Positions 24,501 through 35,796 of a stretch of 64,000 bases of DNA are shown piece by piece. Each line of letters opens with the position of its first letter. Position 1 is the first letter of the stretch. The notes under the pieces were generated by a model. The model was given only the letters and a program-made list of their open reading frames with translations. It was not told the origin of the DNA and did not search any database. The translations under genes were made by a program, and so were the position numbers. The stretch is from the NCBI GenBank assembly GCA_002914845.1, contig JXTC01000223.1:33955-97954 (forward strand), given 5' to 3'. This DNA is from Trema orientale. Lineage: Eukaryota > Streptophyta > Magnoliopsida > Rosales > Cannabaceae.

Positions 24501-25305
24501 TATCATAAGTTTCATCAAGTTATTTCCTTATTCGGTTTTGAGAAAAATTCCATAGATGGATGTATATATCACAAGTTCAGTGGGAACAAATGTATCTTCT
24601 AGTCTTGTATGTCGATGACATACTTTTGGTAAGCAATGATATAGGCTTATTGCATGAAACCAAGAGATTTCTATCAAACAAATTTGAGATGAAAGATCTT
24701 GAGGATGCCTCTTTTGTATTAGGGATTAAAATACATCGAGATCGCTCTCAGGACATTCTTGGGTTATCACAAAAGAGCTATATCGAAAGGGTGCTTGATA
24801 GATTTAGCATGAGCAAATGTGCCCTAGGAGATTCACCCATTACAAAGGGTGATAAATTCAGTCTCATTCAATGCCCTAAGAATGAGTTTGAAGCTAAAGA
24901 AATGCAAAAGATCCCTTATGCATCTGTAGTAGGGAGTCTGATGTATACTCAAGTGTGTACGCGTCTAGATATAGCATATATAGTTAGAGTGTTAGGCAAA
25001 TATTTGAGCAATCCTGGTATAGATCAATGGACAGCAGCAAAGAGGGTTTTAAGATATTTACAGAGAATAAAAGATTACATACTCACTTATCAGAGATCTG
25101 ATCATTTGGAGATCTTGGGGTATTCTGACTCTGATTACGCTGGATACCTAGATAATAAGAGATTAATTTCGGCTATATTTATCTGCATGCCGGAAGAGCT
25201 ATGTCATAGAAGAGTACTAAGCAGACGCTCACAGCTTCTTCCACTATGGAGGTAGAATTTATAGTTTATCATGAGTCATCGAATCAAGGGATATGACTGT
25301 GATGC
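21565..25305 (+). pseudogene. Copia C3 gag-pol polyprotein, decayed
   Basis: The reading frame seems to begin at 21565, where ATA stands for the expected ATG. An extra base near 21601 shifts frame, after which gag is open to 22021. The zinc knuckle (near 22285-22320) has lost two Cys. Protease WVDSGATTH is intact near 22418. The pre-integrase WHKRLGH lies near 22837, integrase FKDDYSRYGY near 23078, RT MDVKTAFRNG near 24353 and catalytic YVDD near 24608. RNase H is truncated. Stops occur at 22022, 22049, 22187, 22253, 22556, 23174, 23303, 23351, 23498, 24060-24065, 25207 and 25294. Frameshifts lie near 23850-23870, 24590-24602 and 25165-25175. The element is not functional. Confidence 0.88.
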
Positions 25306-26739
25306 AAATAGAGTTGTCAACCGAGAATTCAAATGTATTCACAAACTCTTTTCCAAGACATAAATAAAAATACCTAAATAAGCTAATATGTTACTCCTAA
25401 CATAAATTGACTAGATTCATTAAGTTTAGTTATTCTCACACAAAGGTTGCATAAGTTATATAGATATATTCCTATCCTATCCAAACTCACCCCATATTAG
25501 GTGATCTTATGTTATTCTACCTATGTCCAAACCTAAATTCTCCTTCCTAAGTTCATAAAGGTTTCACTTAACAATTCATTTAGTGATCAATTAAAAAGAA
25601 GCAATAAGTATAAAGTAAAACAAATAACTCAACAATGGATTTGATTAATGAAAGAGGAGAAAAATAAACAAATAAAAGATTTAAGGTTGGTTCACATAGT
25701 AAAACTAAACAAAGTAGAATTTAGTTCATGGTATAAATTGAGAACAATAAAATTTTAATATAATGAATTCAAGAAATATAAAATATCAAAGAGAAAAGAG
25801 TTTTAGAATTCTCCCTCTTTGAAGAGCTTGAAGGTATTTATAGAGGTTGTCAATCTCCTCCTCCAAAGTTCATTCTTGTTCCCTTGAATCCTCCCCTTAA
25901 GAATTTGCTCTCAACTATACTACTCTCTAAATATAGAAAATATAAAGAAAAACTCACAAGAAAATGAAGAGAAAAAGTTAAGAACAAACTATGGTGTTGA
26001 TATTGTAGAGGAAATTGAGAAATGGAGTTGGTTAGAGCATGTCTTCATCTTCTTCTTTCTTTTATTCCTCTCCTTCCAGAGCTGCCACTCTCTCTTTTTC
26101 TCTATCCCAACAAACCTCTTTCAATACCAAAGATAGGGTTTTAAAGAGGTGGCTCATGTAAACTTAAGGTGGGCTGAATATTGACCTTTGGATCGTCAAA
26201 AAATTGATCTCGGCCGTTAATTATTGACCTAGGACACAGAGGGTGGCACCGTGGCGCCACTTTTGGCGCTGCAGTGCCACTTTTTCACTAGTTTGGTGCC
26301 TCGGTTTTCTGAGTGCGCCATTTCTTCGTTTGAGCTCTTATTTGCCTCATTTTTATTGCGTTACGACTGTATCAGATTCAATTTCGATTCCAATGGTTTT
26401 AAAACTTTATTTGGGAGGTATAAATTTACCTTAATTCATATCAAACACCCTTATTTTATTCTATTATATATATAAATACACAAAACATCAAAATAACAAG
26501 AAAAATAATTGAAACAACTTAATAGAAAAAAAAATATAGCAAAATTTAAGGCATAATAACACTAGATAACTCCAATTTTATGGAGTTAACATCACACACT
26601 TTCTTTTTTCCAAGTCTTTTCTCATTCCATATCTAGTGTTTTTCTCTTTTTTTCCTTTTCCACATCCAATCCTTCTCTCTTCTTTTCCTTTTCTTATGTG
26701 CTTCTAAGATCTCTTCAATCCAACAAACCTAAAGACTAA
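25306..26739. other. Intergenic DNA after the inversion breakpoint
   Basis: This is AT-rich with no gene recognised. Two palindromes of the C2-leader type lie at 26244-26281. The stretch 26590-26730 is rich in pyrimidines. Confidence 0.5.
26244..26281. repeat. Two palindromes like those of the C2 leader
   Basis: GTGGCACCGTGGCGCCAC (26244-26261) and TTGGCGCTGCAGTGCCAC (26264-26281) are variants of the 18-bp palindrome at 10128-10309. No Copia gag or LTR was recognised next to them. Confidence 0.65.
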
Positions 26740-28087
26740 GGGGATATTTGGCATCATAAATAAAAAAACTGTTTTTTTTTTAAACTGAAAACTATTTCTG
26801 AGAACAAGTAAAGGTATTTGGTATTGTTCTCTGAGAATAGTTTTTAAAAACAGAGTTAAAGAGAACAAAAAATTCAGAGAAGAACAAAATGTTGTTTTTA
26901 AAGTATTCTCTTAAATTTTTTTTTTTTAAAAAAAACTTATTCTTTTATATGACTTCACATACACATTCTCTTGTAATTTTCTCCGTCATCACTCTCTCTT
27001 TCCTCATCTCTCTCATCCTTACCTCTATCTTCATTCTCTCTCTTCATTTTCTCCCATCACTTTCTCTCTTCTCATTCTCTCTTTTCATTTTCTTTCTCCT
27101 TATTTTATCTAATCAATTTCTCTCTCATCATTTTCCATTTCTTCTTTTTGTTAATAAAATTTTCTCTCCTTATTTTCTTTTGCTACTTTTTCTTTTATAA
27201 CTTTCTCTATCTTTATTCTCTCTTCTTATGCATTCTTTTTTGCCACGATTTCAGAGCTTCAACGAGTAATATTTGAGTTTTGGGGTACTCATATTTTTTC
27301 GCTTTCAAAGGCTATAACTTTATGCTCTGAGTTAAGAATTTGTTGTTTCTCTTTTTTATTACACTTAATTTTCTATTATCTTAAAACACAAGATTTCAAA
27401 TGTTCAAATTTTAACAATTCCTGTTCTTTTTTGCCTCGCTTTTAGAGCTTCAACGAATAATATTTGAGTTTTGGGGTATTCATATTTCTTCGATTTCGAA
27501 GGCTATAACATTATACTCTGAGTTAAGAATTTGTTGTTTCTTTTTTTTTACTACACTTAATTTTCAGTTATCTACAGACACGGGATTTCAGATGTTCAAA
27601 TTTTAACTATTTCTGTTCTTTTCTATCTCGATTTCAGAGCTTCAACGAGTAATATTTGAGTTTTGGAGTTTTCATATTTACTTTCTCTCTGTTGTGTGTT
27701 TTCATTAGTTTTTCTTCTATATTTCTCACCACTTTTTATTTTTTTATTCTCTTTCATCACTTTTTATTTTCTTATTCTCTCTCATCACTTTCTCTCTCAT
27801 TATTGTCTCATTACCTTTTCTCTTTTGACTTTCTCTCTTCTCTTTTCCTCACTTGAATTTCTCTCTCCTCACTCTCTCTTGACTTTTTCTCTCTAATTAT
27901 TTTTTTTCTTACAATACGAATATAATTTTTTTATATTCATCTAATTTTTTGTCCCTAGAAACTGATTTTCAGAAAACATTTGCCAAACACCTAGTGTTTT
28001 TATAAAAAAATAAAAAACAGTTTTTTTTCTCACCTTTGAAAACACAATTTTGAGAATATAAAACAGAAAACAATGCCAAACAGGCCC
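26740..28087. mobile_element. Harbinger/Tourist-like non-autonomous transposon
   Basis: The left end GGGGATATTTGGCAT matches the reverse complement of the right end, GGGCCTGTTTGGCAT, at 12 of 15 positions. TAA flanks both ends (26737-26739 and 28088-28090), the usual PIF/Harbinger 3-bp target duplication. The interior is pyrimidine-rich and carries a 192-bp tandem repeat. No transposase is visible; open frames are Phe/Leu/Ser-rich noise. Confidence 0.7.
27236..27675. repeat. 192-bp tandem repeat, about 2.3 copies
   Basis: The anchor GAGCTTCAACGA starts at 27253, 27445 and (as GAGCTTCAACGAG) 27637, exactly 192 bp apart each time. The third copy is cut off after about 40 bp. Copies differ by roughly 10%. 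Confidence 0.88.
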
Positions 28088-28090
28088 TAA

Positions 28091-28761
28091 AGTTCTTATT
28101 CTTTATATTTTGTCCTTGATTTTCTGCTGAAGTTCTTACATAAGATTGTTTAATTTTTCTTTAGACTTAATGTTTGTCTACTCAAAATGATGCTTACTGG
28201 GCATTTATACTGTGAACTTGTACAGATAGCATGGAAGGGTTCGATTGTAATGGTCCTAACGGAGTCAATAATTTAAATTGTTGTGTATATTTAGGATTGT
28301 AATACTTTTGGGTCTCTTATTTGTCTCAATATTCACAAGAAGATTGGGGTGCCAAGGTGAATGAGGAAGAAATAACTATGGATGAAAATAGAATTTAACC
28401 ACCAAATATACCCTAGCTAATGGAAAAAAATATATATATATATATATATATATATGAGAAGTAGTTGATTTTTATCCAAGATTAGTTTAATTCTGTGTTT
28501 TTTTTTTTTTTTTGAGTGCATTTAATTTTGGTATCAATCCTGAAGGAAGAAAAAGATTTTCAAGTAAATGTGTTCGAGAGATTTTTTTTTCTTTTAAATA
28601 TATACCAAAAAGTAATTTTATTTTGGCTTTTTCAGTAATAAAAAAGAAGAGCAGATAGAGGGGATAAAATTTTTCAGTAATAGAAAGGAAGATCAGACAA
28701 ATGGGTGATAGTAAAATGTAGGATAAGATGAGAATTTAGAAAGAGAATAGGTAGAAGAGCA
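28091..28761. other. Intergenic DNA with a (TA)n microsatellite
   Basis: A (TA)n run lies at 28427-28455 and a T17 run near 28498-28514. No gene was seen. Confidence 0.5.
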
Positions 28762-29096
28762 AGGAGTAATTGAATTCAGGTAGAAATAGATGAATTAGTA
28801 GAAAAGCAATAGAGAATCAAGATAAGAACTAAGAGAGAAGAAGAACCATAGAGGGAGAAAACTCAATTATCACTCAGTATCATTCATAATCTAAAAAATA
28901 ATTACATACTAAGCCTATTTATAGATAGGTAACTGGACACAGCTAGAAAACTAGATACATTCTAGAAACTGATAGAAACGAGAAATTTAAAACTAGTTAT
29001 TCAAAATTAAAATAAACCTAATAATTAAATAAAACCTAATTTAATAATAATAATTATTATAATATTCCTAAAAAATTCCTTTTCTATTCTTCATTA
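28762..29096 (-). repeat. 3' LTR of element E (left edge uncertain)
   Basis: The sequence matches 40541-40837 over its whole length in the same orientation (shared landmarks GATGAATT-GTAGAAAA and TTATTATAATATTC). On the minus strand it starts TAATGAAGAATAG after a purine tract TTAAACCTCGGGAGAT (complement of 29097-29112). The low-coordinate end was not fixed, because the other copy is truncated there. Confidence 0.6.
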
Positions 29097-29130
29097 ATCT
29101 CCCGAGGTTTAAGAACTCGACTCCAGTGAG

Positions 29131-30122
29131 CTAAAACTCATATACATCATAAATAAGCAATCTGAAGTGGAGAAAAATTGGCAAGCGCAAGTCTTGATGT
29201 GTGATAACAATATAGGATCTAGACTCTTCGTACTTGTTCCATTCTCTCTGGATCTTAGTATATGTTTGAATACCTTGCTTCTCTAAAAATTCCCTTATAT
29301 TGAAAACTAGTCCAACAGTCATATTAGAAAGAAAATCAAACAAACATGTATTTGATCCAAGTTTTAAAATTTGATATTTAGGTTGATGTGTAGGTTGACT
29401 AGTAACAACGGGGAGAGAAATAGAATCACTAGGTTGAGAGGTTATTTTGGGCTTAGCTATAGTTGAATGTTGTTCTACAATAAGCTCATTAGGGTTGGAA
29501 GGTTGTATGTCGCATGTACTAGTTTTCGTACCCTGGTAATGTTGGCTTATGCGGTCCAATTATGCTCTAATGTCGGCTAAATTTTTGTCAATCTGTGATT
29601 TATAATCTGGAACAAACTCAGATTGGCCATAATGAGTTGTAGCATATGTAACACGGCAAATACTAGGTTGAATGATAGAGTGAACATGAGATTGACTAAC
29701 GTGAGAGGTCACCTGTCCTAGGGAAACAGAGTTAACTAGGGTAGGGAACCTTTATTTTCGATAATAGGGTCTGAGAAATTTGTTTTCTAATTTTTCTTTA
29801 ATTTCAACCCACGAAGGCTTATGATTTAAGCAGCTAAAGGCTTGCAATATTTTATGCCAATAAGACTTAGCAGAACTAACCAATATCCAACCAGCAAAAC
29901 GAATACATCTTTCATTATTAAAATCATACCATTCAAAAAAAATTTCCAAATAACTCATCCATTCCAAAAAAAAAAAAGTGGATATGGGCAACCATTATAT
30001 TGAGGAACTTCTTTAGGTTGTTGACAGTATTAGTGAGGAGAATATGGCTCATAGGTATATTGAGTGGCAACATAAGAGTCATGGTAGTACTATTGATAAT
30101 AATTAGAGTTTTGAAAATTCAT
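29131..30122 (-). pseudogene. Gag-like gene of element E, decayed
   Basis: The reading frame probably begins with an ATG at 30122 (N-terminal MNFQNSNYYQ, a Tyr/Gln-rich start). It has in-frame stops that look like lost Gln codons. The frame shifts at an A12 run near 29966-29977. After it, 29991-29752 encodes a segment with WMSYLEIFFEWYDF and IRFAGWILVSSAKSYW, the pattern of plant LTR-retrotransposon Gag capsid domains. A further open piece (29559-29131) ends in LLIYDVYEF only ~20 bp before the polypurine tract. No protease, RT or integrase lies between gag and the 3' LTR. Confidence 0.65.
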
Positions 30123-30405
30123 CTTAATAAACTAGCATGGATCAAAATACATATCAAATAATGTGCTAATTAATAAAATCATAAGACAAAGTACTAATGT
30201 GGAAAAATATTACCCTAAGTGTTCTAGGGGCATTGATGTAATGATCTTCAAACCTAGGTAAAATTGAAAAATTTTACCAAAATAAGACTTTTCTACAAAA
30301 CGATGAATTTTGGACTCACATATCGAGAATGGCGCAAGATGGTGGCAACGGCTGTAGTAGATCTAGTTTTTTTTTTTTTTTTAGGAAAAGGATTGCTGCT
30401 TCTAG
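30123..30405 (-). other. Leader of element E, cut by the Gypsy insertion
   Basis: This is non-coding AT-rich sequence upstream of the E gag start. It ends at TCTAG (30401-30405), directly against the Gypsy LTR. A T16 run lies at 30367-30382. Confidence 0.5.
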
Positions 30406-32819
30406 TGTCACGACCCAAACTCCGGGCTAGTGGCAAAAGAGAAATTTCACAAGCGGAAATTCATAATTTATTTTAGAAAATTTAAGAAACTGCACTTCTT
30501 CAGAGAAACGACAACTAGTTTAAAAACGACAGCTTCTGTAAAAGTTTTCAAAAATAGTTCAAATTGTAAATTCCCACAGTTTGTGAACATCACTAGACAT
30601 AGACTATTAATAATAGTAATAAAACATACATATGCATCATCATTGTCATCACAAGTAGGCATAATAGATAATATAGGCTAAATCCAAAATATGAGCCTTA
30701 AATGTTATTACAATTCCAAAATGAGTTACTAAGTAGTTACCAACTACTAAACTAGTAGTAATGTTCCAATCCTAGTCACTTCGTCCCAGAGTTTCCCAAG
30801 TCACACTGTATACCCCCTGAGAGGGGAAAAGTTAAGAGGGCGAGCATTCATATGCTCAGTAGGAATTCAATTACCTTTTTATCATGAATGCAACTTTTTA
30901 AACCTGCATAGTTAGTACCTTTTCAAAATTCATTTATAAAACAAGTTTACAAAATAATCAAGATGACGTGTAATCATATAATCAAACCAAAACAAAAATG
31001 ACAATTATACTGTACATATCATAAATCAACTAAGTAGACGTATATGTATATCTATGAGCTCTCATTCTCTCATCACGGTCCTGTAATACCTTTTGAACAG
31101 AGGTACCCAGCATCCTGACACTACCCGGAGGTGTGTAAGCAAATCATGCGCAGGGGCCTAGGTCACTCACCTAGGGCTACAGTAACTCGACAGCGATCTA
31201 AATACCATGATGCTAAAATAGAATTCAAGTGTGTGATCTAATGGTAGGTACAATATTTTACAGAGTATGTAATAACCATGCATCAAGTATATCTAAAAAT
31301 CATGCTTTAAAACTCATTTGATACTATTCTGGGATTTACAGAAAATTGGGCAGCATAACGGCTGTATTTTCCCAAAACTAAAATTTTAAACCTGCATAAA
31401 AATTATACAAACCAATCCTAGAACAATCCAATATATCACAATAGTTCACGAATTCTCCAAAGATCCGATCAAATCATTGAAATCTATCAAAATCGACAAT
31501 TTCAAGAAATAGGTCATAATGCACATTTTAAATCAAAATAAGTATAAGACTTAGTAATTGAACCCCCACCTCGCCTAGATAGCTAGACTAAGCTATCGGC
31601 GCTCGTAGATTCTCCAGTTCGTCACCCGGTCACTCGGAGCGTCATTTTGGAATCCCGTGAGCTCACTTTGAGGGGTGACTTTCTAAATGAAGCGTCAAAT
31701 TGCAAAACGGAGGACACCACTGAATTCAGAACACCCAAAAATGTTGGGTTAGAGATATAATACGATTAATTTGGGCTCCGGGCCCGTGGCATACAAATCG
31801 ACGCGAAATCCCGAGCCTCGTGTCTTGGATTTCGTGCCACCTCAAAACCTATTGATGTTTTATATCAAAACTTGTCTCTTGATCTTACTTAGTCTATTTT
31901 CGAAGTCCAATTTCAATTTCGAGGCCTCTAGCTCAAGTTTGGACTTAATTAGAAACTAATTAGAAAAGTTACAAAAATACCATTTTTTGAAAATATTTAG
32001 ATAAATGCCACAACTTTCAGACCAGTTTTTCTCCCAATCTGTTCATTCGTTTTCCACAAATCTACCACCCATTCTCCTATTTTAAACCACATTTTCATCT
32101 CTCAAAGTTTCATGAGCATTGGATGAACATTTGAAAAATAATTGCATAAATACCATTTTTCATGACGAAAATGACATAAAAACTTTTAAATGCTCACCGG
32201 AGCTTCTTGGCCAGAAATTTATGGTGGTGGAGGGTCGACCCACGTAAGAGGAAGCTTGGGCTTCGATTTGGTGGAGGTGGGTGGCGGCTAAGGGCGGGGG
32301 AAGGCCGGATTTTGGCCGCAAAACGCGCAGCTCGCGCGTGTGAATTACGCTACTTTGCATGCAGTTTCCGGTGATTAGGCGGCACGACACCGGCGGGGGA
32401 GGGGCGATACTGGTTCACCGGTCGGCGGGATTCAAGGTCGGTCGGAGCTCGTGGCTGGCGGAGCACCGACGGCGGCTAGGGAAGGCTGGAAAGTGGAGGA
32501 TGCGAGAAGAAGAAGAAGAAGAAGAGGGAGAACGTGAGAGGAAGAGAGAGATTGGAGATTTGGGGGGATTTTTGGGGAAATGGTGACATGTGTCACTTAT
32601 GGTTGGTGACTCATCTTCCCAAAATTTTATTATAGCCCATGTTTTAAAGTTTGTCATCATTTAAGTCCTTAAAATTCGAATTTGACCCCAACTTTAAAAA
32701 TTTCTTCCACTTTGGTCCTTACCTAAAATTAATTCACACTTTAACCAATTTTATTTATTTTAAATTCCTAATTTTATGAAAAGACTAAAATATCTCTTAT
32801 AAAAATCAAGGTTTTTACA
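30406..32819 (-). repeat. 3' LTR of Gypsy G
   Basis: It is 2414 bp. On the plus strand it begins TGTCACGACCC and ends TTTTTACA, so the element-sense LTR runs TGTAAAAA...GTGACA. It contains a GC-rich block (32190-32600) with (GAA)n and GA runs. Open frames inside this block are not genes. Confidence 0.92.
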
Positions 32820-32832
32820 TCCTCCCCTCCTT
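32820..32832 (-). other. Polypurine tract of Gypsy G
   Basis: The minus strand reads AAGGAGGGGAGGA directly before the 3' LTR. The same tract (AAAGAGGGGAGGA) occurs at 40075-40087. Confidence 0.85.
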
Positions 32833-32872
32833 AAGGGAATTTCGTCCTGAAATTGAGAATACGAGGTATGAA

Positions 32873-33130
32873 TCAAAGTATAACCTCAAGCTGAAAGTTA
32901 AACAAATGAGGATACTTTTTATACATCTCGGTCTCAAGTTCCCAAGTGGCTTCTTCTTCCTTATGGTGTTCCCAAAGTACCTTGACAAGCGGAATCTCTC
33001 TATTACGAAGCACCTTGAGTTCTCTTCCCAGTATTCGAACTGATTGCTCCTCATAAGTTACATTCTCTTGGATAGGCACTTCCATGTACTGGATAACATA
33101 AGATGGGTCAGGTATGTACTTCCTGAGCAT
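32873..33130 (-). pseudogene. Gypsy G integrase C-terminus with chromodomain
   Basis: The translation contains VHNVFHVSMLRKY-type sequence leading into IPLVKVLWEHHKEEEATWELE. That is the aromatic/acidic pattern of chromodomains at the end of chromovirus integrases, which direct insertion toward certain chromatin. It is joined upstream to the integrase remnant through a stop near 33151. A second copy lies at 40086-40340. Confidence 0.85.
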
Positions 33131-34290
33131 TGAGACATGAAATACATTATGTACTCAACCCAATTGCGGTGGTAAATCCAGACGATAAGCAACGGGCCCA
33201 ATTCTATCGATAATCTCGAATAGTCCAATGTACCTTGGAGCTAACTTCCCTTTAACTCCAAATCTCGTGACTCCACGCATTGGCAAGACTTTCAAGAATA
33301 CCCTGTCACCAATATCAAACTCTACCTTGCATCTTGTGGAATCTGTATAGCTTTTCTAGCGACTCTGAATAACTTTAAGTCTCTCTCTGATCTTGTTAAT
33401 CTTCTCAGTAGTCTCTTGTACTAGCTCTGGCCCAAGAGTAACACGCTCCTCTGCATCAGCCCAACACAAGGGTGATCTGCATGGTCCCTCATATAGTACT
33501 TCATATGGAGCTATGCCAAGACTAGTTTGGTAGCTATTGTTGTAAGCAAACTCTACTAATGACAGGTGATCATCCCAACTTCTACCAAAGTCCAGTATAC
33601 ATGAGCGAGGTATGTCCTCTAGAATCTGTATAGTTCTCTTAGATTAGCTATCTATATGAGGATGATAAGCTATACTGAGATTTAGTTATGTTCCCAAAGC
33701 TCTTTGCAAAGCTCTCTAGAATTTTGATGTAAACCTTGGATCTCTATCAGAAACTATGCTTGATGGTACCCCATGTAAGTGAATAATGTTATCCACATAA
33801 AGATGACTCAGTTGTGTGAGTGAAAAGTCAATCCTGATCGGTATAAAGTGGGCGGTCTTTGTCATTTGATCAACTATCACCCAAATAGCGTCATTCTTTC
33901 TCTAAGTTCTTGTTAAACCTGTTATAAAATCCTTAGTGATTTTATCCCATATCTACTCCAGAATAGGTAAAGGCTGAATTAGTCCAGCTGGCTTCTGGTG
34001 TTCTCCCTTGACTTACTGACAAGTTATACACTTAGCCATAAAAGCAGCTACATCTCATTTCATGCCTTTCCACCAGTACTGCCTCATCAAATCGTGATAC
34101 ATCTTAGTGCTATCAGGATATACTGCGAACTTGGACTTATAAGCCTTAGTTAGAATAGTCTCTCTAAGATGAAGGTCATTAGCCACAGCTAGTCTTCCAT
34201 TGAAAAGCACAAATCCTTCTCTATTGGTACTCCAATCATCTAACTACTCACCATTCTGAAGTTGATTCCAGATCGTTCTTAGTTCTTGGT
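33131..34290 (-). pseudogene. Gypsy G integrase remnant
   Basis: Reading the minus strand across several stops gives a catalytic-core sequence with DAIWVIVDQMTKTAHFIP (first Asp, near 33890), a GVPSSIVSDRDPRFTS segment (second Asp, near 33755) and LVEFAYNNSYQTS (near 33545). At least five stops interrupt it. The assignment rests on these motifs and on the position between RNase H and chromodomain. Confidence 0.8.
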
Positions 34291-34297
34291 CTTGCCA

Positions 34298-34973
34298 CTA
34301 ACTTTGTTGTGCTATCTGAAGAAGTAATGGCGTAGCCACAATGTTATTAATACAAGCAGTTATCCTATTTTTGTTATACTCCAAGTTATAGTCACCAATG
34401 GTAACCGAATTCTTCCAATCTTCTAATATCAAGGAAGCAAGCATGTTATGAGACTTCCTGTTCAAATTATCAGCTACAACGTTGGCCTTTCTAAGATGGT
34501 ACTGAAGTTTGAAGTCATAGTCTTCCATATACTCAACCCATCTTCTTTGTCTCAAGTTCAAGTCTCGTTGAGTAAAAAGATACTTCAGACTCTTATGATC
34601 AGAATAAATCTCAAACTTCACACCATACGCATCTCTAAATCTTAAGAGCAAAGATCACCGCTACTAATTCCAAGTCATGAGTAGGATAGTTCTTCTCATG
34701 TGGCTTTAACTGATGGGAAGCATAAGCCACTACCTTACCATTTTGCATTAAAACACATCCCAGTCCAGAACCAGAAGCATCGGTGTACACAACATAGGGT
34801 TCATTACTATTAGGAATAGTAAGAATAGGTGCAGTTGTCAATCTCCTCTTTAATTCCATAAAAGCTACTTTGCAATCATCATTCCATACAAACTTGACGT
34901 TCTTTCTCGTCAACTTTGTCAAAGGCATTGCGATTCTTTTGAAATTTTCAACAAAACGGCGGTAATAACCCAC
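34298..34973 (-). pseudogene. Gypsy G RNase H, frameshifted
   Basis: Two overlapping open pieces (34973-34635 and 34651-34298) share the domain. The first holds [18 protein letters not shown] (catalytic Asp) and [19 protein letters not shown]. The second holds [14 protein letters not shown] and ADNLNRK, where ADALSRK-type sequence is usual. A frameshift lies at 34635-34651. Confidence 0.88.
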
Positions 34974-35103
34974 TAGACCAAGAAAATATCTTATCTCAGT
35001 TACACTTTTCGGTTTCCCATTCTAGAATGGATTTTATCTTAGAAGAGTCAACAGAAATTCCTTCATGAGATATAACATGCCCTAAGAATTTCACTTCCGT
35101 CAT

Positions 35104-35781
35104 CTAGAAGTCACACTTGGATCTTTTGGCATAAAGTTGATGATCTCTTAAGATCTGAAGCACAATTCTCAAGTGCTTAGCATGTTCTACTCGAGTCTTA
35201 GAATAGATCAAGATATCATCAATGAAGACAACCACAAACCGATCTAAATAAGGTCTGAAAATTCTGTTCATAAGGTCCATGAACACTGCTGGAGCATTAG
35301 TCAGACCAAATGACATAACCAAAAACTCAAAGTGTCCATAACAAGTCCTAAATGCAGTTTTCGGTATATCCTCCTCTCGGATCTTTAACTGATGATAACC
35401 AGATCTAAGATCAATCTTGGAAAAGAATCTAGATCCACCAAGTTGATCAAACAGTTCGTCGATCCTTGATAAAGGATATTTATTCTTCACCGTTAGCTGA
35501 TTCAGTCTTTTGTAATCCACACAGAGCCGAAACATTCTATTAGCTTTTTTGGCAAATAGGACAGGAGCACCCCATGGAGAGGTACTACTCCTAATGAATC
35601 CCTTTGATAAAAGATCATCCAGCTGACTTCTCAACTCAGTCATTTCTACTGGAGTCATGCGATAGGCTGGAATAGATTCTAGCTGAGCCTCGGGAATCAA
35701 ATCAATGCAGAACTCGATCTCCCTATCAGGTGGTAGCCCCAGTAAATCCTCGTGAAAAATATCTGGAAACTCGCTAACCAC
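35104..35781 (-). pseudogene. Gypsy G reverse transcriptase
   Basis: This is a 225-codon open piece with all main RT blocks: [46 protein letters not shown] (first catalytic Asp), [23 protein letters not shown] and [12 protein letters not shown] (catalytic FIDD). The RT core looks intact, while neighbouring domains are broken. It would copy element RNA to DNA in virus-like particles. Confidence 0.92.
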
Positions 35782-35796
35782 TGATATCTAAGGGTA

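Larger units (their letters stand above)
19860..25305 (+). mobile_element. Copia C3: 5' LTR and gag-pol, 3' end displaced
   Basis: The 5' LTR, primer-binding site, leader, gag and pol run to about 25305 in RNase H. There the similarity to C2 stops and no 3' LTR follows. The missing 3' end is the inverted piece at 17618-18540. About 300 bp corresponding to C2 14470-14770 are absent from both parts. Confidence 0.88.

Noticed and set aside
9338..25305. C2 and C3 as one tandem Copia array
   Set aside because: Each has its own LTR type, its own target duplication (CTTAA and TTTAG) and unrelated DNA between.
26889..27896. Phe/Leu/Ser-rich open frames that look like membrane proteins
   Set aside because: They are translations of CTTT/TCTC-rich low-complexity DNA inside a non-autonomous transposon.
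32160..32660. Open frames in both strands at 32.2-32.6 kb and 39.4-39.9 kb
   Set aside because: They lie in the GC-rich part of the Gypsy LTRs, occur in both LTR copies, and differ between them by frame-breaking changes.
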